From assembly GCF_900116495.1 (NCBI RefSeq), contig NZ_FPAY01000009.1, positions 124,001-188,000 on the forward strand: a stretch of 64,000 bases of DNA, given 5' to 3'. Both the position numbers and the translations under genes were made by a program. This document shows, piece by piece, positions 7,915 to 15,650 of the stretch (within the stretch, counting starts at the first letter, position 1; each line of letters opens with the position of its first letter). The notes below the pieces were generated by a model. The model saw nothing but the letters and a program-made list of their open reading frames with translations, was not told where the DNA came from and searched no databases. This DNA is from Arthrobacter sp. ov118 (lineage in GTDB: Bacteria > Actinomycetota > Actinomycetes > Actinomycetales > Micrococcaceae).

Positions 7915-9138
7915 ATGCACCGCACCGAGACAAGGCACGTCAGCGTGGAAGCGCACCGGGACAAGGTACGGACGCTCCTGGCCCCACTCCGCACGGAGGA
8001 CCGGGTGGAGCGGCTCCCGTTGCTCGAGGCATTGGGCCGCGGACTCGTCGCCGATATCCACGCCCCGCTGGACCTTCCCCCGTTTGCCAACTCGCAGATG
8101 GACGGCTTCGCGATCCGCAGCGGCGACGTGCCCGACGGCGGAACGGAACTGCGCGTGGTCGCGCCCGTCCCGGCCGGCGCAGCACCAGCGGAACTGGCCG
8201 CCGGCACCGCCGCGCCGATCATGACCGGGGCCATGCTGCCGGCCGGAGCCGACGCCGTCGTTCCCATCGAGCAGGCCGTACCGGATTCGTTCCCGCTCCC
8301 CGGAGAGCCCGCCATGGTGCGTGTGCCGGCCACGGCCGCCGGAACGTTTGTGCGTGCCGCCGGCAGCGACATTCGCTCAGGTGAGCTCGCGCTCGGCGCC
8401 GGAACGTTCCTCGGCCCCGGCCAGCTGGGACTCCTGGCGGCCTTGGGTCATACGGACGTGCCCGTCCGCGTCCGCCTCCGGGTCCTGCTGGTCACCACGG
8501 GCGACGAAGTCGTGGAACCGGGCCACCCGCTGGGACCGGGCAAGATCTTCGACTCCAATGGCACCCTGCTCGAATCCGCCATGCGCCAGGCCGGCCTCGA
8601 GGTCACACGAACGGGCATCTCCACTGACCGGCCGGACGAGCTGGCCGGACTGCTGCGCCGGCATGCCCCGGCTGTGGACCTGATCATCACCACCGGCGGC
8701 GTCAGCAAGGGCGCCTATGAGGTGGTCCGCCAGGCGATGGCCGGACACGACGTCGAATTCACCCCGGTGGCGATGCAGCCGGGCGGCCCGCAGGGGATCG
8801 GCCGCTTCGACGGTGTTCCCGTGCTGGGATTCCCGGGCAACCCGGTGAGCTGCCTCGTATCCTTTGAAATGTTCCTGCGCCCCGTCCTCACCGAGCTTTT
8901 CGGTGCCCCCGCACCGCGGCCCGCGGTCCGTGCGCCGCTCGCCGAGCCACTGACCTCCCCGGCTGGCAAGCACCAGGTCCGGCGCGGCACGCTGGCCCCG
9001 GACGGCACGGTCCGGCTGGAGGGCGGCCCGGGTTCCCACCTGGTCCACGCCCTGGCCCGTTCCAACGCCCTCGTCCACATTCCCGAGGAGACAACGTCTC
9101 TCGCCGCGGGCGATGAGGTGGAAGTATGGATTCTGTGA
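7915..9138 (+). CDS. moeA: Molybdopterin molybdenumtransferase
   Basis: 407 aa. Inserts molybdate into adenylylated molybdopterin, the last step of Mo cofactor assembly. It shows the MoeA signatures: ANSQMDGFAI in the N-terminal domain, PIMTGAMLPAGADAVVP, the MogA-like central domain with TGDEV and TTGGVSKGAYE, and GFPGNPVSC before the C-terminal domain. It lies 25 bp after the molybdoenzyme gene and overlaps moaC by 13 bp, in one operon. Confidence 0.96.
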   Translation: MHRTETRHVSVEAHRDKVRTLLAPLRTEDRVERLPLLEALGRGLVADIHAPLDLPPFANSQMDGFAIRSGDVPDGGTELRVVAPVPAGAAPAELAAGTAAPIMTGAMLPAGADAVVPIEQAVPDSFPLPGEPAMVRVPATAAGTFVRAAGSDIRSGELALGAGTFLGPGQLGLLAALGHTDVPVRVRLRVLLVTTGDEVVEPGHPLGPGKIFDSNGTLLESAMRQAGLEVTRTGISTDRPDELAGLLRRHAPAVDLIITTGGVSKGAYEVVRQAMAGHDVEFTPVAMQPGGPQGIGRFDGVPVLGFPGNPVSCLVSFEMFLRPVLTELFGAPAPRPAVRAPLAEPLTSPAGKHQVRRGTLAPDGTVRLEGGPGSHLVHALARSNALVHIPEETTSLAAGDEVEVWIL

Positions 9139-9647
9139 ATGATGCAGACAGCTCCGGAACGGAGCACTCCACAGCCGTTAGTGCCGGCCTGACCCACCTC
9201 CGCCACGACGGCACAGCCCAGATGGTTGATGTGTCCAACAAGGCCGAGTCCACGCGGGAGGCCACTGCCACCGCGACAGTCCGCAGCACGGCCGAGGTCC
9301 TTTCCCTCCTCGGCTCGGGCGAGCTTCCCAAGGGCGACGCGCTCGCCGTGGCCCGCGTTGCCGGGATCATGGCGGCTAAGAAGACCCCCGATCTGATCCC
9401 GCTGTGCCACCCGCTGCCGATCGCCAAGGTCACCATCGACTTCGAGCTCGACGCCGACTTCGTCACTGTGTTTGCCACGGTCAAGACGCGCGGCGTCACC
9501 GGCGTCGAGATGGAAGCATTGACCGCGGCGTCGGTCGCCGCGCTGAGCGTCTACGACATGATCAAGGCCGTGGACAAACACGCCGTCCTGACCGACATCA
9601 AAGTGCTCGCCAAAAGCGGCGGCAAGAGCGGGGACTGGACCCTATGA
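9126..9647 (+). CDS. moaC: Cyclic pyranopterin monophosphate synthase
   Basis: 173 aa. Converts 3',8-cyclo-GTP made by MoaA into cPMP. Family motifs are clear: MVDVSNKAES near the start, LIPLCHPLPI with the active-site His, and MEALTAASVAALSVYDMIK with the conserved Glu and Lys. It has a slightly long N-terminus before the MVDVS block. Overlaps moeA at its start, and its stop overlaps the ATG of the next gene (ATGA). Confidence 0.97.
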   Translation: MDSVNDADSSGTEHSTAVSAGLTHLRHDGTAQMVDVSNKAESTREATATATVRSTAEVLSLLGSGELPKGDALAVARVAGIMAAKKTPDLIPLCHPLPIAKVTIDFELDADFVTVFATVKTRGVTGVEMEALTAASVAALSVYDMIKAVDKHAVLTDIKVLAKSGGKSGDWTL

Positions 9648-10156
9648 ACATGCCCGAACCGCACCGCCACGGTGAGGCCACGGGCCGGAAGGCCGGCGTC
9701 GTGATTGCCTCCACCCGGGCGGCCGCCGGCGTCTACGACGACCTCACGGGTCCCGTCATCATCGACTGGCTCACCGAACACGGCTTCGAGCCCTTCCCCG
9801 CCCTGGTGGTTCCGGACGGTGCACCGGTGGGAGCTGCGCTCCGTGCCCTGCTGAGCCAGCAGCCGGCCGTCATCATCACCAGCGGCGGCACGGGCCTGAG
9901 CCCCACCGACGCGACCCCCGAAGAGACCCTGCCCCTGCTGGACCGGGAAATCCCGGGCATCATGGAGGGCATCCGGAATGCCGGAATGGCCAAGACGCCC
10001 ATGGCTATGCTCAGCCGGGGCCACGCGGGCGCGGCCGGCCAGACGTTCATCGTGAACCTCCCAGGTTCACCCAAGGGCGTGATGGACGGGCTCAGCGTGC
10101 TGGATCCCATCGTGGGACATCTCTGCGACCAGCTGGAAGGCAGCCATGGGCACTGA
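9644..10156 (+). CDS. MogA/MoaB family molybdopterin adenylyltransferase
   Basis: 170 aa from ATG 9644, which overlaps the moaC stop; a second in-frame ATG is at 9650. The nucleotide and molybdopterin binding motifs are TSGGTGLSPTDATPE, an RNAGMAKTPMAMLSRGHAG stretch and NLPGSPKGV. It adenylylates molybdopterin ahead of MoeA. MogA and MoaB orthologues are hard to tell apart from sequence alone, so no symbol is given. Overlaps moaE by 11 bp. Confidence 0.93.
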   Translation: MNMPEPHRHGEATGRKAGVVIASTRAAAGVYDDLTGPVIIDWLTEHGFEPFPALVVPDGAPVGAALRALLSQQPAVIITSGGTGLSPTDATPEETLPLLDREIPGIMEGIRNAGMAKTPMAMLSRGHAGAAGQTFIVNLPGSPKGVMDGLSVLDPIVGHLCDQLEGSHGH

Positions 10157-10619
10157 AACCGGATTTGAAATCGTACACGCCGTCCTGAGCGCCGAGCCCA
10201 TCTCGGTGGACCAGGCGATCGCGGCCGTCGAATCGGACACCGCCGGGGCCGTAGTCAGCTTCAGCGGTGTGGTCCGCAACCACGACGGCGGCAAGCAGGT
10301 CTCCCGACTCAGCTACAGCGCCCACCCGACGGCGCACCAGGTGATGGCCGACGTCGTCGCCCGGCTCGTGGCGGAGCACACCGTCCCCGCCGCTGGCGCT
10401 CATGACCAGCAGCAGCCCGTGCGGATCTGGGCGGCCCACCGGATCGGCATGCTCGAAATCGGCGACCCTGCCCTGGTCTGTGCCGTCTCCGCCGCCCACC
10501 GCGGCCAGGCTTTCGCGGTGTGTGCCGAACTGGTGGACCGGATCAAGGCCCAGGTGCCGATCTGGAAGGAACAGTTCTTCGCCGACGGCACCGTTGAATG
10601 GGTCGGCGCCGGCGAATAG
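10146..10619 (+). CDS. moaE: Molybdopterin synthase catalytic subunit
   Basis: 157 aa. Converts cPMP to molybdopterin using MoaD thiocarboxylate. It shows GAVVSFSGVVRNHDGG, the YSAHPTAHQVM block, the HRIGMLEIGD core and the C-terminal PIWKEQFFADGTVEWVG with the catalytic lysine. Last gene of the plus-strand molybdenum cofactor run, translationally coupled to the gene before it. Confidence 0.96.
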   Translation: MGTETGFEIVHAVLSAEPISVDQAIAAVESDTAGAVVSFSGVVRNHDGGKQVSRLSYSAHPTAHQVMADVVARLVAEHTVPAAGAHDQQQPVRIWAAHRIGMLEIGDPALVCAVSAAHRGQAFAVCAELVDRIKAQVPIWKEQFFADGTVEWVGAGE

Positions 10620-10641
10620 GGCCAGGGCCGGCGAATAGGGC
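10608..10641 (+). repeat. 15-bp direct repeat across the moaE stop
   Basis: GCCGGCGAATAGGGC occurs at 10608-10622 and again at 10627-10641. The first copy contains the moaE stop codon. It looks like a recent short duplication; no function is evident. Confidence 0.7.
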
Positions 10642-10739
10642 GGGAATAGGCGAGCGAGCCTGTGCCGGAACGTGTAAGCCGTGGCCGCGGTGGCTCGTAA
10701 CCCAACGCCGACGGTTCCGGGAGGGCGCGGCCCCGGCGG

Positions 10740-10745
10740 TAGGGT
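10740..10745 (+). promoter_or_regulatory. -10 element of leaderless dapB promoter
   Basis: TAGGGT followed by 7 nt and ATG 10753. Supports the internal ATG rather than the GTG at 10681 as the dapB start. Confidence 0.55.
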
Positions 10746-10752
10746 TGATGGC

Positions 10753-11511
10753 ATGACCGAACAACTCTCCGTCGCCGTGCTGGGCGCCCGCGGGCGCATG
10801 GGCGTCGAAGCCGTGAAAGCTATCGACGCCGCCGCGGACCTCAAGCTTGTCGCGGCACTTGGCCGCAACGACTCCCTGGACACTCTGATCAGCTCCGGCG
10901 CACAGATCGTCGTCGACCTGACCATCCCCGAAAGCACCGAGGCGAACGTCCGCTTCGCCGTCGAGCACGGCATGCACGCCGTGGTCGGCACCACCGGCTG
11001 GGACGCCGGGCGGCTCGCGGACCTTCAAGAGCAGCTTGCCGACCGGCCCGGCGTCGGTGTGCTCATCGCCCCGAACTTCGCCCTCGGTTCGGTCCTGGCT
11101 TCTGCCTTTGCCGCCAAGGCGTCCAAGTACTTCGATTCCGTCGAAATTATCGAACTGCACCATCCGGAGAAGGTGGATGCCCCCTCCGGCACGGCTGTGC
11201 GGACCGCGCAGCTCATCTCGGCCGAGCGCGCTGCGGCCGGGATGCCCTCCAGCCCGGATGCCACGACCACTGAGCTGGCCGGCGCCCGCGGCTGCGACGT
11301 CGACGGCGTCCGGGTCCACAGCGTCCGGCTCCGCGGCCTCGTCGCGCACCAGGAGGTCCTGCTGGGCGGCCCGGGGGAGCAGTTGACGCTCCGCCACGAC
11401 TCCTTTGACAGGGCCTCCTTCATGCCCGGCGTGTTGCTCGGGGTCCGCAACGTCGCGGCACACCCCGGACTCACTGTGGGGCTCGACGGCTATCTGGACC
11501 TGGGACTCTGA
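10753..11511 (+). CDS. dapB: 4-hydroxy-tetrahydrodipicolinate reductase
   Basis: 252 aa, normal length for the family. Reduces the DapA product with NAD(P)H in the diaminopimelate/lysine pathway. The N-terminal dinucleotide motif is GARGRMG. GTTGWD and APNFALGSV follow, then the substrate site HHPEKVDAPSGTA with its His-His and Lys residues. ATG 10753 is preferred over the upstream GTG because the -10 element TAGGGT is 7 nt upstream and the extra N-terminal residues are Pro/Gly-rich non-domain sequence. dapA lies 3 kb downstream. Confidence 0.96.
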   Translation: MTEQLSVAVLGARGRMGVEAVKAIDAAADLKLVAALGRNDSLDTLISSGAQIVVDLTIPESTEANVRFAVEHGMHAVVGTTGWDAGRLADLQEQLADRPGVGVLIAPNFALGSVLASAFAAKASKYFDSVEIIELHHPEKVDAPSGTAVRTAQLISAERAAAGMPSSPDATTTELAGARGCDVDGVRVHSVRLRGLVAHQEVLLGGPGEQLTLRHDSFDRASFMPGVLLGVRNVAAHPGLTVGLDGYLDLGL

Positions 11512-11516
11512 GCCCC

Positions 11517-11999
11517 GTGGCTGCTGCCCTGTCCGCCCTGAAAGCCAACCGCACCAAGATCTGGGTGGGGGCTGTCACGCTGTTGCTGGTGTTCTACCTG
11601 GTGGTGTCCTTTCAGCGTTCCCTGCTCCTCATGTCGGACCCCAGCCTCGTGGCGAAGGCCATCGGCGTCGCCTACCTCGTGCTGCCGGCCATCGGGGCCT
11701 GGGCCCTGGTCAGGGAGCTCCTCTTCGGTGCCCGCACCGAGCGTCTGGCGAAAATCCTCGAAGCCGAAGGCGGCCTGCCCGAGGACACCCTGCCGCGCAC
11801 GCCTGCCGGCAGAATTGTCCGCGAGGCAGCAGACCGGGAATTCGAGAAATACCGCGCCGAGGCGGAAGCCGCCCCGGAAGACTGGCGTTCCTGGTTCCGG
11901 CTCAGCTGTGCTTACGACGCCGCCGGCGACCGCAAGCGCGCGCGCACCTCGATGCGCGATGCCGTACGGATGTTCCGCGCCGGGTCCCGGAAACCGTAG
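11517..11999 (+). CDS. Small membrane protein with TPR-like C-terminus
   Basis: 160 aa from GTG, 5 bp after dapB. Two transmembrane helices (about residues 15-35 and 45-65) are followed by a cytoplasmic helical domain whose segment WRSWFRLSCAYDAAGDRKRARTSMRDAV reads as a single tetratricopeptide-like unit. Families of this layout sit near dapB in Micrococcaceae, but no function is known to me. The close spacing suggests co-expression with dapB. Confidence 0.8.
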   Translation: MAAALSALKANRTKIWVGAVTLLLVFYLVVSFQRSLLLMSDPSLVAKAIGVAYLVLPAIGAWALVRELLFGARTERLAKILEAEGGLPEDTLPRTPAGRIVREAADREFEKYRAEAEAAPEDWRSWFRLSCAYDAAGDRKRARTSMRDAVRMFRAGSRKP

Positions 12000-12028
12000 T
12001 AGATAGCCAGTAGCTTACGGACTAGTAG

Positions 12029-13282
12029 TTAACGGAAACGGGTCGGTTGGCGGACCCGGGCCGACTGGTGGCTGCCCACCCGGCTGGCGGCATGGGTGAC
12101 CCACTCCAGCGGCCCGCGCCAGGTAAGTGCCGCAAAAGCGGCTCCGATCACCAGGACCCCGATGACCTGCGCCCAGTAGACGCCATCCACTGTCCAGCCG
12201 GGCGCCAGTGGCTGATTGTGCAGGGCCGCCATGACGCACAGATGCCCCGTGTAGAGGCTCAGCGTCATGGCCCCGGCGCCCCGGAACGCGAGCAGCAGAT
12301 CAAGCTCCACCCATTCGCCCAGCCGGGCCAGCAGCAGGCACGCGCCAATCACGGCGGCGGCGACCCCCGCAGTGTGCAGCAGATCCAGCGTGCTGCCCGC
12401 GTGCGGTGAACTGGTGGCCAACCACCACACCGAGCCGGACTGTTCGGCGCCGACGAGGTTCACCTGCAGCAGACTTTCCAGCGGGTACGAGGGATCGCCG
12501 ATTTGCGCCTCCAAGGCATGCCTTCCACCCCAGTCCTCCATCAGGATTATGCCCAGCCACTTGGCGCCGAGGGCCACCACCGTTCCCGCGGCGAGCAGCA
12601 GGAACGGCGTCATGCTTTTCGATAGCGCCATCCGGCCGATCGCCAGCCCCACCAGAAGGTAGGCGATCCACTGGAGCACAGGGTAATAGCCCGTGAGGAA
12701 TAGGTCGCCCAGCAGTCTTGCCGGCGTGGTCAGGTCCTCCCAGCCGGGGTTATGCCCCAGCCGCAGGGGCGGATCTGCTGCCAGCAGCCAGGGCCGCAAC
12801 AGGTATGCCAGCACCGGGGAGGCCAGGACCCAAGCGGCCGCGAGCAGCAGAAGGCGCCTGGCTCCCAATCCGACAAACGGCAACACGCACAAGAACAACA
12901 GCGCGTAGTGGACCAGAATGATGGCGATATTGACTTCCAAGCCGCCTACCGAGAAGCCGACGGCACCTATGACGAGCGCCCTGAGGGCGATGCCACGGCG
13001 GGCAGCTCCGAGCGCGGATCCCTCGAGGGGCTGCTGCTTGCCGGTGGAGAGGGCTAGTCCGACGCCGGCCAGCACGGCGAACAGCGCGGCCGCCCGTCCG
13101 GAAAATGCCAGCCCAACCCAGGTGGGCGTGAGCTGCGGATCCGACTCGAAGGTCGGCAGCACGTGGGTGGCCATCATCGCCAGCAACGCCAGCCCGCGTG
13201 CTGCGTCAATCCCGGTCAGCCGGGCGCCGGCAGAGGTGCCTTTGGCGGTCCGGGAGGCAGTGGCGGTTCCGCGTGCGGTCAT
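12029..13282 (-). CDS. DUF418/HGSNAT-like multipass membrane protein
   Basis: 417 aa with about ten hydrophobic segments. The N-terminal region LTGIDAARGLALLAMMATHV is typical of the heparan-alpha-glucosaminide N-acetyltransferase catalytic-like domain (DUF1624), and the C-terminal half resembles DUF418. Such proteins are thought to transfer acyl groups across the membrane, but most bacterial members are uncharacterised. A Thr/Ala-rich N-terminal 20 residues may be non-conserved. Convergent with the small TPR protein gene and divergent from the DUF222 remnant. Confidence 0.85.
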   Translation of the reverse strand: MTARGTATASRTAKGTSAGARLTGIDAARGLALLAMMATHVLPTFESDPQLTPTWVGLAFSGRAAALFAVLAGVGLALSTGKQQPLEGSALGAARRGIALRALVIGAVGFSVGGLEVNIAIILVHYALLFLCVLPFVGLGARRLLLLAAAWVLASPVLAYLLRPWLLAADPPLRLGHNPGWEDLTTPARLLGDLFLTGYYPVLQWIAYLLVGLAIGRMALSKSMTPFLLLAAGTVVALGAKWLGIILMEDWGGRHALEAQIGDPSYPLESLLQVNLVGAEQSGSVWWLATSSPHAGSTLDLLHTAGVAAAVIGACLLLARLGEWVELDLLLAFRGAGAMTLSLYTGHLCVMAALHNQPLAPGWTVDGVYWAQVIGVLVIGAAFAALTWRGPLEWVTHAASRVGSHQSARVRQPTRFR

Positions 13283-13340
13283 CGTTTGATCGTCTCATGT
13301 TCGGCCTCGTTGAGGCGTCATTAAGAGTCCTGAGCCACCC

Positions 13341-13369
13341 TTGTATTCGAATACATGTTCGAATAAGAT
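13341..13369 (+). promoter_or_regulatory. LexA-controlled promoter with SOS box in the spacer
   Basis: TTGTAT (-35, 13341-13346), 17-bp spacer, TAAGAT (-10, 13364-13369), then 6 nt to the ATG at 13376. The spacer contains TCGAATACATGTTCGA (13347-13362), which matches the actinobacterial SOS consensus TCGAAC-N4-GTTCGA at 11 of 12 positions. LexA bound here would cover the promoter completely. Confidence 0.85.
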
Positions 13370-13375
13370 GGCCGC

Positions 13376-13807
13376 ATGGACGACGCCTCAGAACCCGCAT
13401 TCCTGAACCCCGACTTCGCAGGCCCGGAACGGACCGGTTTGCCGGCCGTTGGTCGTGCCAAGGGCTGCGAAGCCGGGGCTGGAGTCCTTAAGGCCATGAG
13501 CCCGGGCGTTGTGGACTTCCTCTTCCGGCGGCTTGTTGCGGGTGAGCCGGCGGAAGATGTCCAGTGGGGGCAGGAAGGGACGGCCCTGGCCGTAGCGCCG
13601 CCAGGAGCGGAGCTGGCCCGGCGGCTGGCTGAGACTGATCTCGACGCGCTCACTCCAACGGAATTGTTCCACTACGTGCGGGCGGCCCAGCGGCTCGCCT
13701 CCTGGGCGGAGTCTCTGCGCGAGACCGCTGTCGGACGTTACTGCTCGTTGCCCGCGGCACCGTCAACGTCCTCCGATTATCAAGAGGGAGGTGGATGCCT
13801 AGGATGA
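13376..13807 (+). pseudogene. Truncated DUF222 (13E12-type) HNH endonuclease gene, N-terminal remnant
   Basis: 143 codons. The region LARRLAETDLDALTPTELFHYVRAAQRLASWAESL is the characteristic start of the DUF222 domain found in actinobacterial 13E12 repeat proteins, which normally run to 400-550 residues and end in an HNH nuclease domain. Here the domain breaks off after about 120 residues, runs into unrelated sequence (SLPAAPSTSSDY...) and stops. No HNH domain follows; a nitrilase gene starts 4 bp later. Its SOS promoter is intact. 13E12 genes are known LexA targets in mycobacteria. A functional short protein cannot be excluded. Confidence 0.75.
13800..13805 (+). promoter_or_regulatory. -10 element of leaderless nitrilase promoter
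   Basis: TAGGAT, 6 nt before GTG 13812. It overlaps the end of the DUF222 remnant and supports GTG 13812 over ATG 13827 as the start. Confidence 0.5.
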
Positions 13808-13811
13808 CAGG

Positions 13812-14576
13812 GTGACCACTGGCTCAATGACCTCGCTGACGCTTTCCGCCATTCAGTACGTTTCCCTGGATGGTGGCGTGGCGGCCAACGTGACCGAACA
13901 CATCCGCCTGATCGAGGATGCAGAGTCGCACGGGGCCCGGCTCGTCATTTTTCCGGAACTCTCCCTGACCGGGTATCGGCTGGATCTGCTGGAGGGCCCG
14001 GGGGATTGGCTGAGTGCGGCCGACGGACGCTTGGACGGCATCCGCGAGATCTGCCGGCGGACCGGAATCACGGCTGTGGTCGGTGCGGCGTTCAAGGAGG
14101 ACGACGGCACGCCGCGGCTCGCCTCCCTGGCGATCCACCCCACGGGAACCATCGAGCCCAGCTTCAAAACCCGGCTGCACGGGGCGGAGCAGGAGCTTTT
14201 TGTTGCCGGAAGCCACCCCTTGGTCCTGGAGGTCGACGGCTGGAAGGTCGCTTTGGCCCTTTGTCTCGACGCCGCCCACCCTGCCCACGCGGAGTGGGCT
14301 GCCCGGTCGGGCGCCGACGTCTATGCCGTCTCGGCTCTCTACACGGCCGGGGAAGACCATCGGCTGGGACTCCATCTTGGCGCCCGCGCCATGGACAACC
14401 GGATGTTCTCCGTTCTGGCGAACCTCGGGGGCGCCACGCCGTCGGGCCCCTCCTGCGGGCTGAGCGGCTTTTGGGGACCGGACGGGCTTCCTCACGGGCA
14501 GGCGGCCGGAACCGGGACCGAAGTACTGACGGCCAGTCTCCAGTACAGTCTTCTGGCCCGGTACCGGCAGCCCTGA
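13812..14576 (+). CDS. Carbon-nitrogen hydrolase (nitrilase superfamily)
   Basis: 254 aa. The catalytic triad is visible: Glu in FPELSLTGY (about residue 52), Lys in SFKTRLHGAEQ (about 119), and Cys in the elbow-like segment VALALCLDAAHP (about 152). Cytoplasmic amidase or nitrilase of unknown substrate. The GTG start is 6 nt behind a -10 element. It stands alone between the DUF222 remnant and dapA. Confidence 0.85.
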   Translation: MTTGSMTSLTLSAIQYVSLDGGVAANVTEHIRLIEDAESHGARLVIFPELSLTGYRLDLLEGPGDWLSAADGRLDGIREICRRTGITAVVGAAFKEDDGTPRLASLAIHPTGTIEPSFKTRLHGAEQELFVAGSHPLVLEVDGWKVALALCLDAAHPAHAEWAARSGADVYAVSALYTAGEDHRLGLHLGARAMDNRMFSVLANLGGATPSGPSCGLSGFWGPDGLPHGQAAGTGTEVLTASLQYSLLARYRQP

Positions 14577-14649
14577 GCCCCGGCCGGAAGACCGAAAAGT
14601 GACCTGCGGACCGGCGAGTTTGACGTTCGTCACACTGTCCCCATTGTCC

Positions 14650-14655
14650 TAACAT
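14650..14655 (+). promoter_or_regulatory. -10 element of dapA promoter
   Basis: TAACAT, 26 nt upstream of the dapA ATG. The expected transcript start leaves a leader of about 20 nt with a GGAG ribosome site. No -35 at good spacing; TTGACG at 14620 is too far away. Confidence 0.4.
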
Positions 14656-14681
14656 GCCGGAGACAAGGTAACGTTTTTCAT

Positions 14682-15590
14682 ATGGCTGACTCTGATATTC
14701 GCTCTTACACGTTCGGGACCCTCGTGACTGCCATGGTCACACCTTTCACCGCCGACGGTGAGGTCGATTACCAGCAGAACGCCGAACTGGCGAACAGGCT
14801 CGTCGACGAAGGCAATGACGCCCTCGTCATCTCCGGCACCACCGGGGAGACCTCCACGCTCGAGGACGACGAAAAAGAGAAGCTTTTCCGCGTTATTGTC
14901 GAGGCCGTCGGCGACCGCGCGAAGGTGATCGCCGGAACCGGGACCAACCACACGTCGCACTCGATCGAGATGGCCAAGCGCGCCGCCAAGGCCGGAGCCC
15001 ACGGCCAGCTGATCGTCACGCCGTATTACAACAAGCCGAGCCAAGCTGGCATCATCGCCCACGTCGAGGCCGTGGCAGACGCCGCCGACCTCCCCGTCAT
15101 GGTGTACGACATCCCTGGCCGCGCCGGAGTCCCCATCCTGCCCGAGACCATGATCCGGCTCGCCGACCACCCCAACGTCGTGGCCCTCAAGGACGCGAAG
15201 GCAGATTTCGCCGCCGTCACCCAGGTGCTGGCGAACACCGACCTTGATGTCTACTCCGGCGACGACGGACTCACGCTGCCCTGGATGGCCGCCGGCGCCG
15301 TCGGGCTGGTGAGCGTCTCTGCGCACGTCGCGTCGCGGCAGTTCCGCGCCCTGATCGATGCCGCCCTTGCAGGTGATTTCGCAACCGCCCGCACCCTACA
15401 TTTCGAACTGGACCCCGTGGTCCGCGCAGTGATGTCCCATATCCAGGGTGCTGTCGCTGCCAAGCAGGTTCTTAAGTGGCAGGGAGTCCTGCCCAACTCG
15501 GTTGTCCGTTTGCCCCTCGTGGAGCCGGGCGAGGCCGAGATCGCAATCATCCGCGAGGATTTGGCGGAAGCGGGGATGGTCTTGTCCTGA
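14682..15590 (+). CDS. dapA: 4-hydroxy-tetrahydrodipicolinate synthase
   Basis: 302 aa TIM-barrel aldolase condensing pyruvate with aspartate semialdehyde, the committed step of diaminopimelate/lysine synthesis. Motifs are SGTTGETSTL for substrate binding, the conserved Tyr in VMVYDIPGRAGV and the Schiff-base Lys in VVALKDAKADF (about residue 170). Followed by RNase J after 60 bp, the usual actinobacterial order. Confidence 0.97.
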   Translation: MADSDIRSYTFGTLVTAMVTPFTADGEVDYQQNAELANRLVDEGNDALVISGTTGETSTLEDDEKEKLFRVIVEAVGDRAKVIAGTGTNHTSHSIEMAKRAAKAGAHGQLIVTPYYNKPSQAGIIAHVEAVADAADLPVMVYDIPGRAGVPILPETMIRLADHPNVVALKDAKADFAAVTQVLANTDLDVYSGDDGLTLPWMAAGAVGLVSVSAHVASRQFRALIDAALAGDFATARTLHFELDPVVRAVMSHIQGAVAAKQVLKWQGVLPNSVVRLPLVEPGEAEIAIIREDLAEAGMVLS

Positions 15591-15650
15591 TCAGGAGCAT
15601 CTCCCGATCGTCAAGAACCAGCCCGGCTCCTGCCTGGAAAGTAGTGCACT

